NCBI GenBank assembly: GCA_018240015.1 | Contig: JAFEGJ010000002.1 | Location: 62,619 to 126,618, forward strand | Origin: Verrucomicrobiota bacterium | Lineage (GTDB): Bacteria > Chlamydiota > Chlamydiia > Chlamydiales > Rhabdochlamydiaceae | Length of the DNA: 64,000 nucleotides | Direction of reading: 5' to 3' | Shown: positions 34,267-42,749 of the stretch, in pieces | Numbering within the stretch: the first letter of the stretch is position 1 | Layout of the letters: every line of letters starts with the position of its first letter | Made by a program: the position numbers and the translations under genes | The notes under the pieces: generated by a model | Told to the model about the DNA's origin: nothing | Database searches by the model: none | Seen by the model: only the letters and a program-made list of their open reading frames with translations

Positions 34267-34904
34267 ACGAGTGTGGGTTTTTTCTCCGGAGTAATCATGC
34301 CACACGAGACGATATATTTGATCGCTTGTTCGGGGCGCATATCGATGGGGATCAGATCTTCCATAGGATACATGAGCAAAAATCCAGTCGTGGGGTTGGG
34401 GGTGGTGGGGATGAGAACAGTGACGAGGGGTTTGCCGGCTTTTTCGCTACATACTTTAGGGGCCTCTGTAGAGATGAGCGCGAGTGTATAGACACCTTTG
34501 CGGGGGAACGGAACGAGCACGACTTTCTTAAACGTCTCCTTTTCGGGAGAAAAGAGCGTGTGGATGATGTCTTTGGTCGTTTTGTAAACCGTATTGACGA
34601 TGGGGATGCGATGCAAAAGTCGATCGCCGAAACCCAGCGCGCTCCGGATCGCGAACCATCTGCCGACCATTCCAAGCAGTACGATAAATCCAAACAGTAA
34701 AACGAGAATCAGAAGCTTAGTTGTATAGACGATGACCTGTTCTTGGCTGAGGAATAAAAAGCCCTTCACATTCATGTAGCAGACGATGGGTTGAACAATG
34801 CCGAGGAACGGGTCGGTGAGCATGTTGATGATAAAGCCGACCACGGCGAGAGTTATGGCGAGTGGAAGGAGGATCGCCAGACCTGTTAAAAAGTATTTCT
34901 TCAC
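34263..34904 (-). CDS. DUF502 membrane protein, first copy
   Basis: The 213-residue paralogue of the neighbour has the same two helices (about 5-29, LTGLAILLPLAITLAVVGFII; and about 61-84) and the block IPIVNTVYKTTKDIIHTLFS, VLVPFPRKGVYTLALIS, VLIPTTPNPTTGFLLM. The copies differ in the C-terminal tail. It starts 23 bases before the end of the mpg gene on the same strand. The stop overlaps the next start (ATGA). No function beyond membrane location is known. Confidence 0.85.
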   Translation of the reverse strand: MKKYFLTGLAILLPLAITLAVVGFIINMLTDPFLGIVQPIVCYMNVKGFLFLSQEQVIVYTTKLLILVLLFGFIVLLGMVGRWFAIRSALGFGDRLLHRIPIVNTVYKTTKDIIHTLFSPEKETFKKVVLVPFPRKGVYTLALISTEAPKVCSEKAGKPLVTVLIPTTPNPTTGFLLMYPMEDLIPIDMRPEQAIKYIVSCGMITPEKKPTLV

Positions 34905-34926
34905 AATTTGTGGATTTTACGCAGAA

Positions 34927-35502
34927 TCAATGGCTCAGGCAAGTAAAAAATCTCCATGGGAGCAAGGCATCTTCACCTGCATAATCGACACCGATGCGGG
35001 GGCTTGATTGAATAACAAGGTCATTTGTCTCTCGCTCTTCGACCCAAAGAGGCGGAGCGCAAAGAGGAAGACCGTTGTGCTCTAAAGTGATACCGAGAGC
35101 CTGCGTGAGTACGCCCGGTCCTCGGCATAAATTCTCTTTGTTTCCGCGCCGATTTCTCATGATCTCGAGGCCATGAGTGGGCTTTAGCGCACGGATGAGG
35201 ACAGCGTGGGGATGGTCTTTAGGACCTGTGACGACGTTGAGGAGTGGATGGATGCCATAGCAGAGGTAGACGTAAGCAACGCCGCCTTCGTGGAACATCA
35301 CTTCTGTTCTTTTGGTACGTCGGCCTCCAAAGGCATGGCAAGCGCGGTCATCGGGGCCACGGTAGGCTTCGGTTTCGATGATGCGGCCACCAGTGAGCTC
35401 TCCGCCGATGGTGGAAAAGAGATGTTTTCCGATGAGGCTGCGGGCTATGGCCACTACATCGTCGCTAAGAAAGTAGTCAGGAGTGAGAGGGTAATATTTC
35501 AC
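34927..35502 (-). CDS. mpg: 3-methyladenine DNA glycosylase (AAG type)
   Basis: The 191-residue enzyme removes alkylated purines. It has the AAG landmarks: LLGKHLFSTIGGELTGGRIIETEAYRGPDD (catalytic Glu in ETEAY), FHEGGVAYVYLCYGIHPLLNVV, and the GPGVLTQALGI loop. With Tag at 18819 the genome carries both alkyl-base glycosylase families. The gene is monocistronic or leads the DUF502 unit, which starts 23 bases after its stop. Length is normal. Confidence 0.93.
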   Translation of the reverse strand: MKYYPLTPDYFLSDDVVAIARSLIGKHLFSTIGGELTGGRIIETEAYRGPDDRACHAFGGRRTKRTEVMFHEGGVAYVYLCYGIHPLLNVVTGPKDHPHAVLIRALKPTHGLEIMRNRRGNKENLCRGPGVLTQALGITLEHNGLPLCAPPLWVEERETNDLVIQSSPRIGVDYAGEDALLPWRFFTCLSH

Positions 35503-35621
35503 GTTCCCAATTATATTAAATTGTAGGGTTCATGACAGTACTCTTATGTAGATGTCCAACGAAATTGCTGGCATTTTTTTCTTGAAAATCCTACCACCAT
35601 CATTTTTTGAACGATCTGCCA

Positions 35622-35657
35622 CGCCGCAATCCCATCCCTTTAGGGGTGGGTTAGGCG
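35622..35657 (+). promoter_or_regulatory. Hairpin upstream of the DUF3800 gene
   Basis: CCCATCCC (35631-35638) pairs with GGGGTGGG (35643-35650) around a TTTA loop, and CGCC/GGCG extends the stem at the base. It lies 49 bases before the gene. It could be part of an RNA element, a mobile-element end, or both. The remainder of this 203-base gap shows nothing else besides the hairpin at 35688. Confidence 0.45.
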
Positions 35658-35687
35658 GGCATGAGTTGGTCTATTCCTTAAATCCTC

Positions 35688-35720
35688 GAAGAATCCCTTC
35701 CATTTATGGGAGGGTTCTTC
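35688..35720 (+). promoter_or_regulatory. Long hairpin across the DUF3800 start
   Basis: GAAGAA, CCCT and CCAT pair with ATGG, AGGG and TTCTTC, with one bulged base and one G-T pair. The first possible start codon (35706) lies within this stem, so the hairpin could hide it. A TTG at 35745 would give a start beyond the hairpin. Confidence 0.4.
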
Positions 35721-36506
35721 AATAAGTATGTAGGCAATTTTCGATTGCAGAACAGTGATTACATTGTTTTTGTTGATGAAAGCGGGGATCATAGTCTTGA
35801 TTCTCTCAATCCACGCTATCCTATTTTTGTTCTTTCTTTCTGCGTATTTCGAAAGGAAACGTACATTCGCGAAATTTCCCCCGCGCTAGGAATGCTCAAA
35901 GTTTCTCTTTTCGGACATGACACGATTGTCCTTCATGAATATGAAATCAGAAAAAAAGAAGGTGTTTTCAATAAACTTTCAAGGGAAAAAAGAGAAGAAT
36001 TATTCGAAGCTTTAAATGAACTCATGACCAACGCCGATTTCACTCTAATACCCATTGTGATTAATAAGACAGCTCTTAAAAAATCTGGAATTGATAGTCC
36101 AAATGTTTATCATTTGGCAATGCAGTATGGATTAGAACTGCTTTATCAGTATTTATCAGATCGTGACCAGCAAGATATGAAAACTCACGTTATATTCGAA
36201 GCTAGAGGAAAATCAGAGGATCTAGCTTTGGAGGTGGAATTTAGACGCGTTTGTGATTATCAAAATTCAAATCAAAAGCCTTTACCTTTCGAAATCGTAA
36301 TAGCAAATAAGAAGACGAATTCTTGCGGACTTCAATTTGCAGATTTAGCAGCACGCCCAATTGGGTTGTCAGTTTTAAGGCCCGAACAATCTAATCGTGC
36401 ATTTGGAATATTAGAGAGTAAGCTATATGAAAAACTTAACTTTCTTAAAGGTCCTTTTACTTTCGCTATAAAAGCGAAAGGCCCCCAGGTAGTCCTGGAG
36501 GCCTAG
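35706..36506 (+). CDS. DUF3800 domain protein
   Basis: The 266-residue protein has the DUF3800 signature DYIVFVDESGDHSLDSL near residue 18, HEYEIRKKEGVF near 76, YLSDRDQQ, and the C-terminal LQFADLAARPIG. This is an RNase H-like fold with acidic residues (Asp22, Glu24-type) found on mobile elements and near defence genes. The last residues read into a structured DNA/RNA segment. ATG 35706 sits in a hairpin; TTG 35745 is an alternative start that keeps the whole domain. It stands alone, between mpg and a pseudogene scrap of rnr. Confidence 0.85.
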   Translation: MGGFFNKYVGNFRLQNSDYIVFVDESGDHSLDSLNPRYPIFVLSFCVFRKETYIREISPALGMLKVSLFGHDTIVLHEYEIRKKEGVFNKLSREKREELFEALNELMTNADFTLIPIVINKTALKKSGIDSPNVYHLAMQYGLELLYQYLSDRDQQDMKTHVIFEARGKSEDLALEVEFRRVCDYQNSNQKPLPFEIVIANKKTNSCGLQFADLAARPIGLSVLRPEQSNRAFGILESKLYEKLNFLKGPFTFAIKAKGPQVVLEA

Positions 36507-36530
36507 CGCCGGTAAGGTAGTCCCGACCCA
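36460..36530 (+). ncRNA. Candidate DUF3800-associated structured RNA
   Basis: Two perfect stems follow one another at the end of the gene: CTTTCGC/GCGAAAG (36460-36466 with 36474-36480) and GCC-CCAGG/CCTGG-GGC (36481-36502), then a GC-rich tail to about 36530. The stop codon of DUF3800 lies just after the second stem. Conserved RNA motifs linked to DUF3800 genes have been reported by comparative searches (the DUF3800 RNA motifs), and this fits that setting, but no search was run. It could instead be a hairpin with other roles, such as mRNA protection. Confidence 0.4.
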
Positions 36531-36826
36531 CTTATATCCTTTACTTTAGCTGACTGCTTATTTTTTTTTCACTAAGTATCTTTAAAATATCGAAAAGCTT
36601 GATGAATGCTGTATTAAAGTTCGATTCTTTCACTTCTTACGGCGTCGTTTGCGTTTGCTTTTGGCAAAGAGTTCCCACTCGGTCTCGAGGGTTATGAGAT
36701 CGATGAGAAGGTCCGCATATTAATCGACCGGCCCAGCTGGAAAGGTATGCCGGTGGGGTGGGCTGTTTCGGGATGGAATTCGAAATAGTCGTCGCCAAGT
36801 TCGTAGGGGATGGCGAGCAGGTTTTT
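36507..36826. other. 320-base gap after DUF3800, partly rnr copy
   Basis: The first 120 bases hold the tail of the structured segment and T-rich sequence. From 36630 on it is a partial copy of the 3' end of rnr (see pseudogene). No intact gene is present. Confidence 0.6.
36630..36816 (-). pseudogene. Duplicated 3' fragment of rnr
   Basis: The first 82 bases (36630-36711), read from the stop codon of rnr inwards, are identical to 39499-39580. The following 105 bases resemble the same gene further in (rnr about 39581-39690) with gaps and many changes, including a shared stretch tagtcgtcgccaagttc. The copy starts exactly at the TGA of rnr. The segment 36827-39492 lies between the two copies. 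A mix of identical and divergent parts suggests gene conversion or insertion of foreign DNA that brought its own rnr end. Confidence 0.85.
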
Positions 36827-38683
36827 CTATTTTTTAGTGTTTTGTATTCTTTGCTTTTCTACCACAACAGCTGTTGCTACGTAGTTTTTCAAAAGAATAG
36901 ATCCTAACATCTTGATCTGCTTATCGTGCTTTTCTTCAAAGCGCATCAATGTATCAGCAGCCCAGAAAATAAATAGGCTGGTCGATAAAAACGCTGTTCT
37001 GTCTTCACAACGCACGATTGACTCCCCTAAATTCAAAAGAAGCTGGTGGACAGAGCGGTAGGCGTCTGCTGGAGAAATCTTTTCTCCTTTTTGCAGCAAG
37101 GCCCCAGCTGTATTTGTCTTAGCTTTATTGACTGCAATGGAGGCGAGCTCATTCGCTAATTTTTGCAGTTCTATAGGAGATAGCAGGTCGGTCTCGCTGG
37201 GGGTCGTTATTGCTTCTGACCATGTATCTTGTAGCTGAGATTTGAGCAAATTGATGTTCTTTTCTCGGATTTGATTGCGAGCCCATTTTCGGATTTCTTC
37301 GTGTGCATCTGGGTATAAAATAAGATCGAGGGGACCGTGCTTGTCATAGACCATCATGTTTCCAATACTTTCGACAAATGTGTCATGATCCATTGATTTC
37401 CCTAGAGGAACTACGGAGGCCTGGCTCTTTTTTTCTTCTACTGTGGGAGCTATCGTACACACTTTTTTCCATTGCTCGATTTCCTGCCCTTTTAATTCTC
37501 TAGCAGAGGGAACAATTTCTTCTACGTCTGTAGTCCCGGTCTGCAGGGCGAGCATGATGTCTGCCATTTCGTCCGTTTTTTCTAGCAATGCGGCGATGAA
37601 CGCTCCTTCCTTTTTGTTTCTTTGATCGGTGAGCAGGAGTGTAAAAAGCTCATCGGTCTCTTTTGCTACGTATTTTTGATCGATCAATTGGCCCTGATTG
37701 TCTTCAGTTCGATGGAATGCAAGGATCATGCAGCTTCTGGCAAGCCCTTCGTTCGTGCGGTGTCTGTGGTGGACCAGTGATCCTGCACCAAAGAGCGTAG
37801 TGAGCGGTTTAGTATCGTGGGTGAGTTCGACAACAGCCCGTTTTCCATAGATACTTTCCTGAAAAGTTAATACCTTTTCTACGCTCTCTGGGGTCGTGAA
37901 AATACTGGCGTTTTCTGATGACCAGGGTCCCTCATTTCCGACCATGCACTGACGAGCGCCTTTATGAGTTCCCGGGAGGAACACAAAGTTTTGTCCTTTA
38001 GGGCCACTGGGCTTTCCTCTTTCCCAAACCAGAATGATTTTATACTCATCATTGAATGGGGTATTGTCAATGTGTAGCATATTATCTTGTGCTAGCACGC
38101 TAATGGGTTCAGCATCTTTTCCTCTAACATCCACGATTCGCACAGGTCCGCCCACTCGGTGTGAGACGAGCGCAATCAGAAGAGGATGCATGAATGCAGC
38201 GTTGAATTCTTTGTTGGTTAAAAAGTCGGGGTGATTTGCTAAGTTCACATAGGCATGTATCCAACTTTTACTTCCTGATCCAACCAATATGGACGAATAA
38301 GCTTCGATCAGTTTTTGAAAATCTTTTGAAGAAAGAATAGCACCGAGAACTAAGGCGCCGTTATCATCTAAGTGAGAGGCCAGTTCAACAAATTTCTGCG
38401 TCATTTTCTTGCCCTTTTCAGGGCCTAATGTTTTCACCCACTTCGTTTCCAATTCTGCTACCAATTGGGCTCTATATTGATTTTTTTTGTTCGCGTCATT
38501 GAATCGTTTATATACTTGTGGAGCGGCAACATCTTTTTGCTCAACAAGATTAGCCACAACCGGAGTAGCACCTACACGGGCTTTGATGAGACTATCTATT
38601 TTACTTCGGTCGCAAGCGATATCCATCGTCTCTTGCGCTTTTGGCGCTGTTTTCGATAAGGTGTATGTAACTGAATTAGACAT
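36827..38683 (-). CDS. Putative 2-oxoglutarate/Fe(II) dioxygenase (PhyH-like)
   Basis: The 618-residue protein has a helical start and a central region with iron-site motifs of phytanoyl-CoA dioxygenase type: His204-x-Asp206 (LHIDNTPF), the FLPGTHKG turn (237-240), a distal His in HHRHRTN (305-311), and Arg316 in the oxoglutarate-binding position. A helical C-terminal half follows with no domain I recognise. The start at 38683 (second ATG) has GGAG 9 bases upstream (GGAGAAAACA); the frame opens 4 codons earlier. It is divergent from the kinase-like gene at 38842 across an AT-rich 158-base gap. The dioxygenase call is reasoned from motifs only. Confidence 0.6.
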   Translation of the reverse strand: MSNSVTYTLSKTAPKAQETMDIACDRSKIDSLIKARVGATPVVANLVEQKDVAAPQVYKRFNDANKKNQYRAQLVAELETKWVKTLGPEKGKKMTQKFVELASHLDDNGALVLGAILSSKDFQKLIEAYSSILVGSGSKSWIHAYVNLANHPDFLTNKEFNAAFMHPLLIALVSHRVGGPVRIVDVRGKDAEPISVLAQDNMLHIDNTPFNDEYKIILVWERGKPSGPKGQNFVFLPGTHKGARQCMVGNEGPWSSENASIFTTPESVEKVLTFQESIYGKRAVVELTHDTKPLTTLFGAGSLVHHRHRTNEGLARSCMILAFHRTEDNQGQLIDQKYVAKETDELFTLLLTDQRNKKEGAFIAALLEKTDEMADIMLALQTGTTDVEEIVPSARELKGQEIEQWKKVCTIAPTVEEKKSQASVVPLGKSMDHDTFVESIGNMMVYDKHGPLDLILYPDAHEEIRKWARNQIREKNINLLKSQLQDTWSEAITTPSETDLLSPIELQKLANELASIAVNKAKTNTAGALLQKGEKISPADAYRSVHQLLLNLGESIVRCEDRTAFLSTSLFIFWAADTLMRFEEKHDKQIKMLGSILLKNYVATAVVVEKQRIQNTKK

Positions 38684-38841
38684 TGTTTTCTCCATGTTTA
38701 AAAAAATATTATATAATAATATTAATTTTAATTCAATTACTTAATATTGTATATTTAAATCACTGATATTTATTAGTTTATAAATAGCTTTATTTTTAAT
38801 AACTTTAACAATATGCTGTTTGAAAGTTAGGGGAGATTTTA

Positions 38842-39492
38842 ATGAGCACTGTGGAGTGTCCCAAAACGATGATTTTTCTCACGGGCTATTCTGGCGCTGG
38901 GAAATCAACTATTGCAGAAGAGCTTTTAACAAAGCTCCAAGGAAGCATTGTACTGGATGGAGATAAAGTGCGCGCGGCCTACGGCAATGATACCCCACAT
39001 GGGCGAGATGGGTCCAAGGTTAACGCTGAGCGGCTGGTCGAACTAGCTTTAAAAAACTTTAAATCAACGACATACGTCATTACTGCGTTTGTGGCTCCTC
39101 GTGAGGACCTCCGCGAGTATGTCAAAAAGACTATCACTGATAAAGATATCCAATTCATCGAAGTTTATATTTCAGCAAAAATTGAGACGTGCCAAGCAAG
39201 GGACCCCAAAGGACTTTATGCAAAGCAAAAAAAAGGACAGCATATCCTTTTGGCCGGATTGACAACGACTTATGATATACCTAAGGCCCCTGATCTGATC
39301 TGTGATACGGATGAGAACACCTCCGCTCAATGCGCCGCTCAAATTATCAATAAGCTGCGAGAGAAAAGCACTACTTCAGAACAGCGACAATGGAGTCTGG
39401 GGACAACGGCTCTTGCTTCTTTATTTTCTTTCTTACTTGTGACTCTTTTCCTAATGCGACACCATTTCCTGAGAAGCATCAAAACTTTCTAA
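38842..39492 (+). CDS. APS kinase-like protein with C-terminal membrane anchor
   Basis: The 216-residue protein matches adenylylsulfate kinase: P-loop GYSGAGKST (15-23), VLDGDKVRAAYG (37-48), ERLVELA, ITAFVAPREDLREYVKK, the RDPKGLYAKQKKGQ loop (about 118-131) and YDIPKAPD. A span of hydrophobic residues (about 188-206, ALASLFSFLLVTLFLM) forms a tail anchor that typical CysC proteins lack. No sulfate-assimilation genes surround it. The function may differ, for example phosphorylation of another nucleotide or small molecule. It pairs divergently with the dioxygenase-like gene and sits against the end of rnr. GGGGA precedes the ATG. Confidence 0.82.
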   Translation: MSTVECPKTMIFLTGYSGAGKSTIAEELLTKLQGSIVLDGDKVRAAYGNDTPHGRDGSKVNAERLVELALKNFKSTTYVITAFVAPREDLREYVKKTITDKDIQFIEVYISAKIETCQARDPKGLYAKQKKGQHILLAGLTTTYDIPKAPDLICDTDENTSAQCAAQIINKLREKSTTSEQRQWSLGTTALASLFSFLLVTLFLMRHHFLRSIKTF

Positions 39493-39498
39493 AATGGC

Positions 39499-41442
39499 TC
39501 ACTTCTTACGGCGTCGTTTGCGTTTGCTTTTGGCAAAGAGTTCCCACTCGGTCTCGAGGGTTATGAGATCGATGAGAAGGGGACGGACGCTGATCGACTG
39601 ACCGAGGCGGAACGTCGTCCCGGTGTGATTGCCGGTGAGGTGGGCAGTTTCAGGATGGAACTCAAAATAGTCGTCGCCAAGTTCAGAGATGTGGATAAAT
39701 CCTTCGAGCATGAGGTCGGTGATTTCAAAGAAGATGCCAAATGGTTTGATGCGGGTGATGTTCGCGCTGTAGATGCGGTCTTGATTGTCTTCGTGCCATT
39801 TTTTTAGGAGGCGGAGTTTTTTGAGGAGTTTGACACTGCTTTCAGCGCGGAAGGAGATGCGTTCTTGTTCGGAGCAGTGACGAGCGATGTAGTCGATGTC
39901 GGTTTCTTTGCCTTCTTCGTTGAAGAGCAGGCGCTGGATCACGAGATCGATATAGCGGCGGATGGGGCTTGTGAAATGGGTGTAGTGCTCGAGCGCGAGA
40001 CCATAGTGGCCGATGTTTTGAGAGGAATATTGGGCAAGCTTCATGCTGCGGATGAATGCAACTGAGAGCTGGTGGCCAAAGGGCGTGCTTTTGGCTTTTT
40101 CGAAGAGGGCTTGGAGGTCTTGCTGGGTGGGTTCTTTGGGAAGGGCAAAGCCAAAGCTTCTGGCGAGATCGTAGAACTCTTCGATGTTTTCTTTCTGGGG
40201 TTCTTCGTGGATACGAAACAGGAGCTGCTTGCCTTTCTCGGTAAGATGGAGGGCGACAATTTCGTTGGCTTTGAGCATGAACTCTTCGACCATTTGGTGG
40301 GTGACGTCGTATTCTACGACTTTGGTGCCATGGGGCTCGCCTTTGTCATTCACGAGGAGAACGAGTTCAGGAAGTGCGAAGTCGATGCTGCCGCGGCCGG
40401 AGCGCTTTTCTTTGAGGAGGGCGCAGAGCTGGGTCATGTGTTGGAGCATCTTGAGATGCTGGCTTTTTTGCTTGCCATCGAGGACTTCTTTGGCGCCTTC
40501 GTAGGAAAAGCGGTGGTCGCTGTGGATGACCGAGCGGCAGATGCGATGCGCGGTGAGATTGCCTTTTGTATCAAAGTCCATGAGAACAGAGACGGTGAGG
40601 CGATCGACATGGGGTTTTAAACTGCAGAGGTTGCTGGAGAGCTCATGGGGAAGCATAGGAAGACAAAATCCCGGAAAATAGGTCGAGTTGCAGCGCTGGA
40701 TGGCTTCTAAATCGAGGGGGGAGCCCTCCGGAACATAATGGGCAACATCGGCGATGTGAACCATGAGATGAAAGTTGCCTTTCTTGTCTTTGGTGATCGA
40801 GAGAGCATCGTCAAAATCTTTCGCTGTCTCAGGGTCGATGGTGACGGTAGGAATTTCGGTGAAATCTTCCCTGCTTTGCGCGTCTTTGGGGGAGATAGCA
40901 TCGCCCCATTTTTGCGCTTGAAGGATGGCGCCTTTAGGAAACGAGTTTCTTAGCTCAAACTCTTCAATTGCGGCAGGAATATCAACTGTCGGATTGGCAA
41001 TGTTGCCGAGGAAGTGGGATTTTTCCCCTTCGGTCATCTTCTGGTCATCGCCCCAGCGCAGGACTTTGAGGATGATTCGGTCTCCGAGCTGCATGGGTCC
41101 GACATTTTTTATGAGGACGGGTTTGTCGCTGCCAAGGATGGGGCAGTAGACGAGTGCGCCGCTTTTTTCAATTTTGCGCACTGTTCCGGCGAGGTGGGTA
41201 CGGCCGCGTTTTAAGACGGCGATGATTTTTCCGTCGGGACCCTTTTCTGAATGGGGACTGGGGTTGACTTCGACTTCGACGAGGTCGCCATCGACGGCAT
41301 TATCGGTGAGTTGCTTGGGGATAAAAATTTCTTGAGGAAATTGGAGGGGGTGCTCGGGTTGTACAAAACCAAAGCCTCTAGGGTGGATCCGGAGAGTTCC
41401 GGTGACGAATTCGGGTTCAATATTTTTTTTCTTCTTTTTCAC
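39499..41442 (-). CDS. rnr: Ribonuclease R
   Basis: The 647-residue exonuclease degrades structured RNA from the 3' end. It has a cold-shock/OB start (about 15-140), the RNB catalytic core (about 190-520) with the metal motif DPETAKDFDDALSI near 198-211, and an S1 domain at about 555-640 (IYSANITRIKPFGIFFEIT). The tail KRKRRRKK is basic. The start appears to be GTG. The last part of the gene is duplicated at 36630-36816. rnr is shorter than the E. coli enzyme (813), as expected for Chlamydia-type RNase R lacking the N-terminal winged helix. Confidence 0.94.
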   Translation of the reverse strand: MKKKKKNIEPEFVTGTLRIHPRGFGFVQPEHPLQFPQEIFIPKQLTDNAVDGDLVEVEVNPSPHSEKGPDGKIIAVLKRGRTHLAGTVRKIEKSGALVYCPILGSDKPVLIKNVGPMQLGDRIILKVLRWGDDQKMTEGEKSHFLGNIANPTVDIPAAIEEFELRNSFPKGAILQAQKWGDAISPKDAQSREDFTEIPTVTIDPETAKDFDDALSITKDKKGNFHLMVHIADVAHYVPEGSPLDLEAIQRCNSTYFPGFCLPMLPHELSSNLCSLKPHVDRLTVSVLMDFDTKGNLTAHRICRSVIHSDHRFSYEGAKEVLDGKQKSQHLKMLQHMTQLCALLKEKRSGRGSIDFALPELVLLVNDKGEPHGTKVVEYDVTHQMVEEFMLKANEIVALHLTEKGKQLLFRIHEEPQKENIEEFYDLARSFGFALPKEPTQQDLQALFEKAKSTPFGHQLSVAFIRSMKLAQYSSQNIGHYGLALEHYTHFTSPIRRYIDLVIQRLLFNEEGKETDIDYIARHCSEQERISFRAESSVKLLKKLRLLKKWHEDNQDRIYSANITRIKPFGIFFEITDLMLEGFIHISELGDDYFEFHPETAHLTGNHTGTTFRLGQSISVRPLLIDLITLETEWELFAKSKRKRRRKK

Positions 41443-41513
41443 GAGAATTTTATTATATCTGTTTTCTCTTTACCCCTCAATACTATATAGTCCAACTATT
41501 TAGGAGTAAATCT

Positions 41514-41978
41514 ATGAAAAAAATAGGAATTCTTTTTTTGATTGCCGCTATGTTGGGAACCTATCTGCTCGTGGGTCCTTTTAACACAAACCCTGTGGCA
41601 AAGACCGTTCTTTCCGCAGAGCTAACGACCGAACCTGGGCGCGCGGCTTTTGCGAAAAAATTGCAGCCGCATTTAGATGCGTTTGCCGCTCGCTGGCAAA
41701 AAGTCGAAGCATTGCAAAAAGAAGTTAACGAGCGAATCCTTGCCTACCAGAAAGAGCCATCGGATGCTCTCAAGTCTCAAATCGAAGAGCGAATCGCGGT
41801 GTGGAAAAAAGCGACCGATGAAGTGGCTCCTTTCGTTCAGCTTGTGGAAGCGGGGCAGAATGCTCTGGCTCATCCCGATAAAGTTGTGGCCCTTGCTCTA
41901 GAACTCAAGAAGAAGGGCAAGCTTGCGGACAGCGACATGCATTTGCTGGAAAAAGTAGCGGAAATTTGTAAAGAATAA
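41514..41978 (+). CDS. Exported helical hypothetical protein
   Basis: The 154-residue protein has a hydrophobic start (ILFLIAAMLGTYLLVG, about 5-20) that could be a signal or anchor. A long helical region follows with coiled-coil-like repeats (FAARWQKVEALQKEVNERILAY and IEERIAVWKKATDEV). I know no family. It lies 71 bases after rnr on the other strand and ends in a terminator shared with the barrel protein gene. A GGAG box lies before the ATG. It probably acts at the cell envelope. Confidence 0.7.
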   Translation: MKKIGILFLIAAMLGTYLLVGPFNTNPVAKTVLSAELTTEPGRAAFAKKLQPHLDAFAARWQKVEALQKEVNERILAYQKEPSDALKSQIEERIAVWKKATDEVAPFVQLVEAGQNALAHPDKVVALALELKKKGKLADSDMHLLEKVAEICKE

Positions 41979-42003
41979 GGCAGCGCTAAGCTGCCTTCTT
42001 TTA
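41977..42003. terminator. Bidirectional terminator
   Basis: AAGGCAGC (41977-41984) and GCTGCCTT (41990-41997) form an 8-base stem with a 5-base loop, followed by TCTTTT. The reverse strand also ends in a T-rich run. It lies between the convergent genes 41514 and 42001. Confidence 0.75.
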
Positions 42004-42687
42004 AAAGCGGTATCCTACCGTTCCACGGAAGCCAAAATAATTACGATGAAATTGGGATCCATGCATATAGACATTGAAAGGCTCTATGCGTATGTCCCAA
42101 TGGCGTCGATGTCCAAATCGAAAAGTGAAAGGCACGCCAACGTCAACACCATACACAGTTGAACCCCAAGAGTGGTGCTTCTTGGAGCCGGTTTGCCCGC
42201 CGAGCATCGCTTTGAGGTTGAGCCCCATGTTGAAAATAGTATTGAATTCATGATCATAGAGAAACCCGCCCATTCCGTAGAAGATGCCTGGAATATGACT
42301 TTCCTCGAAGTGACGAAATTTGAAAATGCCATTACTTTTTCCTGAATGCAAAATACCAGCATCTTGGAAGTAGCCGATTCCTCCTACAGGGGTGAAATGA
42401 TCTCTTCCGTTGTAGAAAAAGTTGTAGCCCATGCGGAATTCTATTTCTCCTACTAAGTGATCAAAGTTGTGACTAGTGAGCATTGAAAGATACCAAATAT
42501 CAATCCCAGCGTAGATCGAATGGGGTTTGATTCGTTCATAACCGATTTGGTTTGTGCTAAAACAAAACATCCGGTTGTTGTATTCGATAAATGGTGTTGT
42601 TTGCACTGTCTTTGCTGGTTCTTCGGCAAATGTCAGTGTGGTAAGCGCTGTTCCGGCCAGAAATAACTTGGAAGAAAAGCTTCTCAT
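42001..42687 (-). CDS. Outer-membrane beta-barrel candidate
   Basis: The 228-residue protein has a signal peptide (MRSFSSKLFLAGTALTTLTFA). Alternating polar/hydrophobic strands rich in Tyr, Phe and Gly follow, and it ends in the aromatic residues GYRF, typical of outer-membrane barrels. The ATG at 42687 has GAGGAG 8 bases upstream; the frame opens two codons earlier with TTG. It stands alone. Chlamydiae have several such proteins of unknown role. The barrel call is good; the role (porin or adhesin) is open. Confidence 0.75.
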   Translation of the reverse strand: MRSFSSKLFLAGTALTTLTFAEEPAKTVQTTPFIEYNNRMFCFSTNQIGYERIKPHSIYAGIDIWYLSMLTSHNFDHLVGEIEFRMGYNFFYNGRDHFTPVGGIGYFQDAGILHSGKSNGIFKFRHFEESHIPGIFYGMGGFLYDHEFNTIFNMGLNLKAMLGGQTGSKKHHSWGSTVYGVDVGVPFTFRFGHRRHWDIRIEPFNVYMHGSQFHRNYFGFRGTVGYRF

Positions 42688-42749
42688 GAGCAACTCCTCG
42701 GTTAAGAGTGAAGAAAAGCTTAGCGGGGTAGATTATTTTTCGTAAAGAC

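Noticed and set aside
40072-40620. 182-codon plus-strand frame within rnr
   Set aside because: Antisense to the catalytic core of rnr. Its residues follow from the reverse of rnr codons, and it has no own ribosome site.
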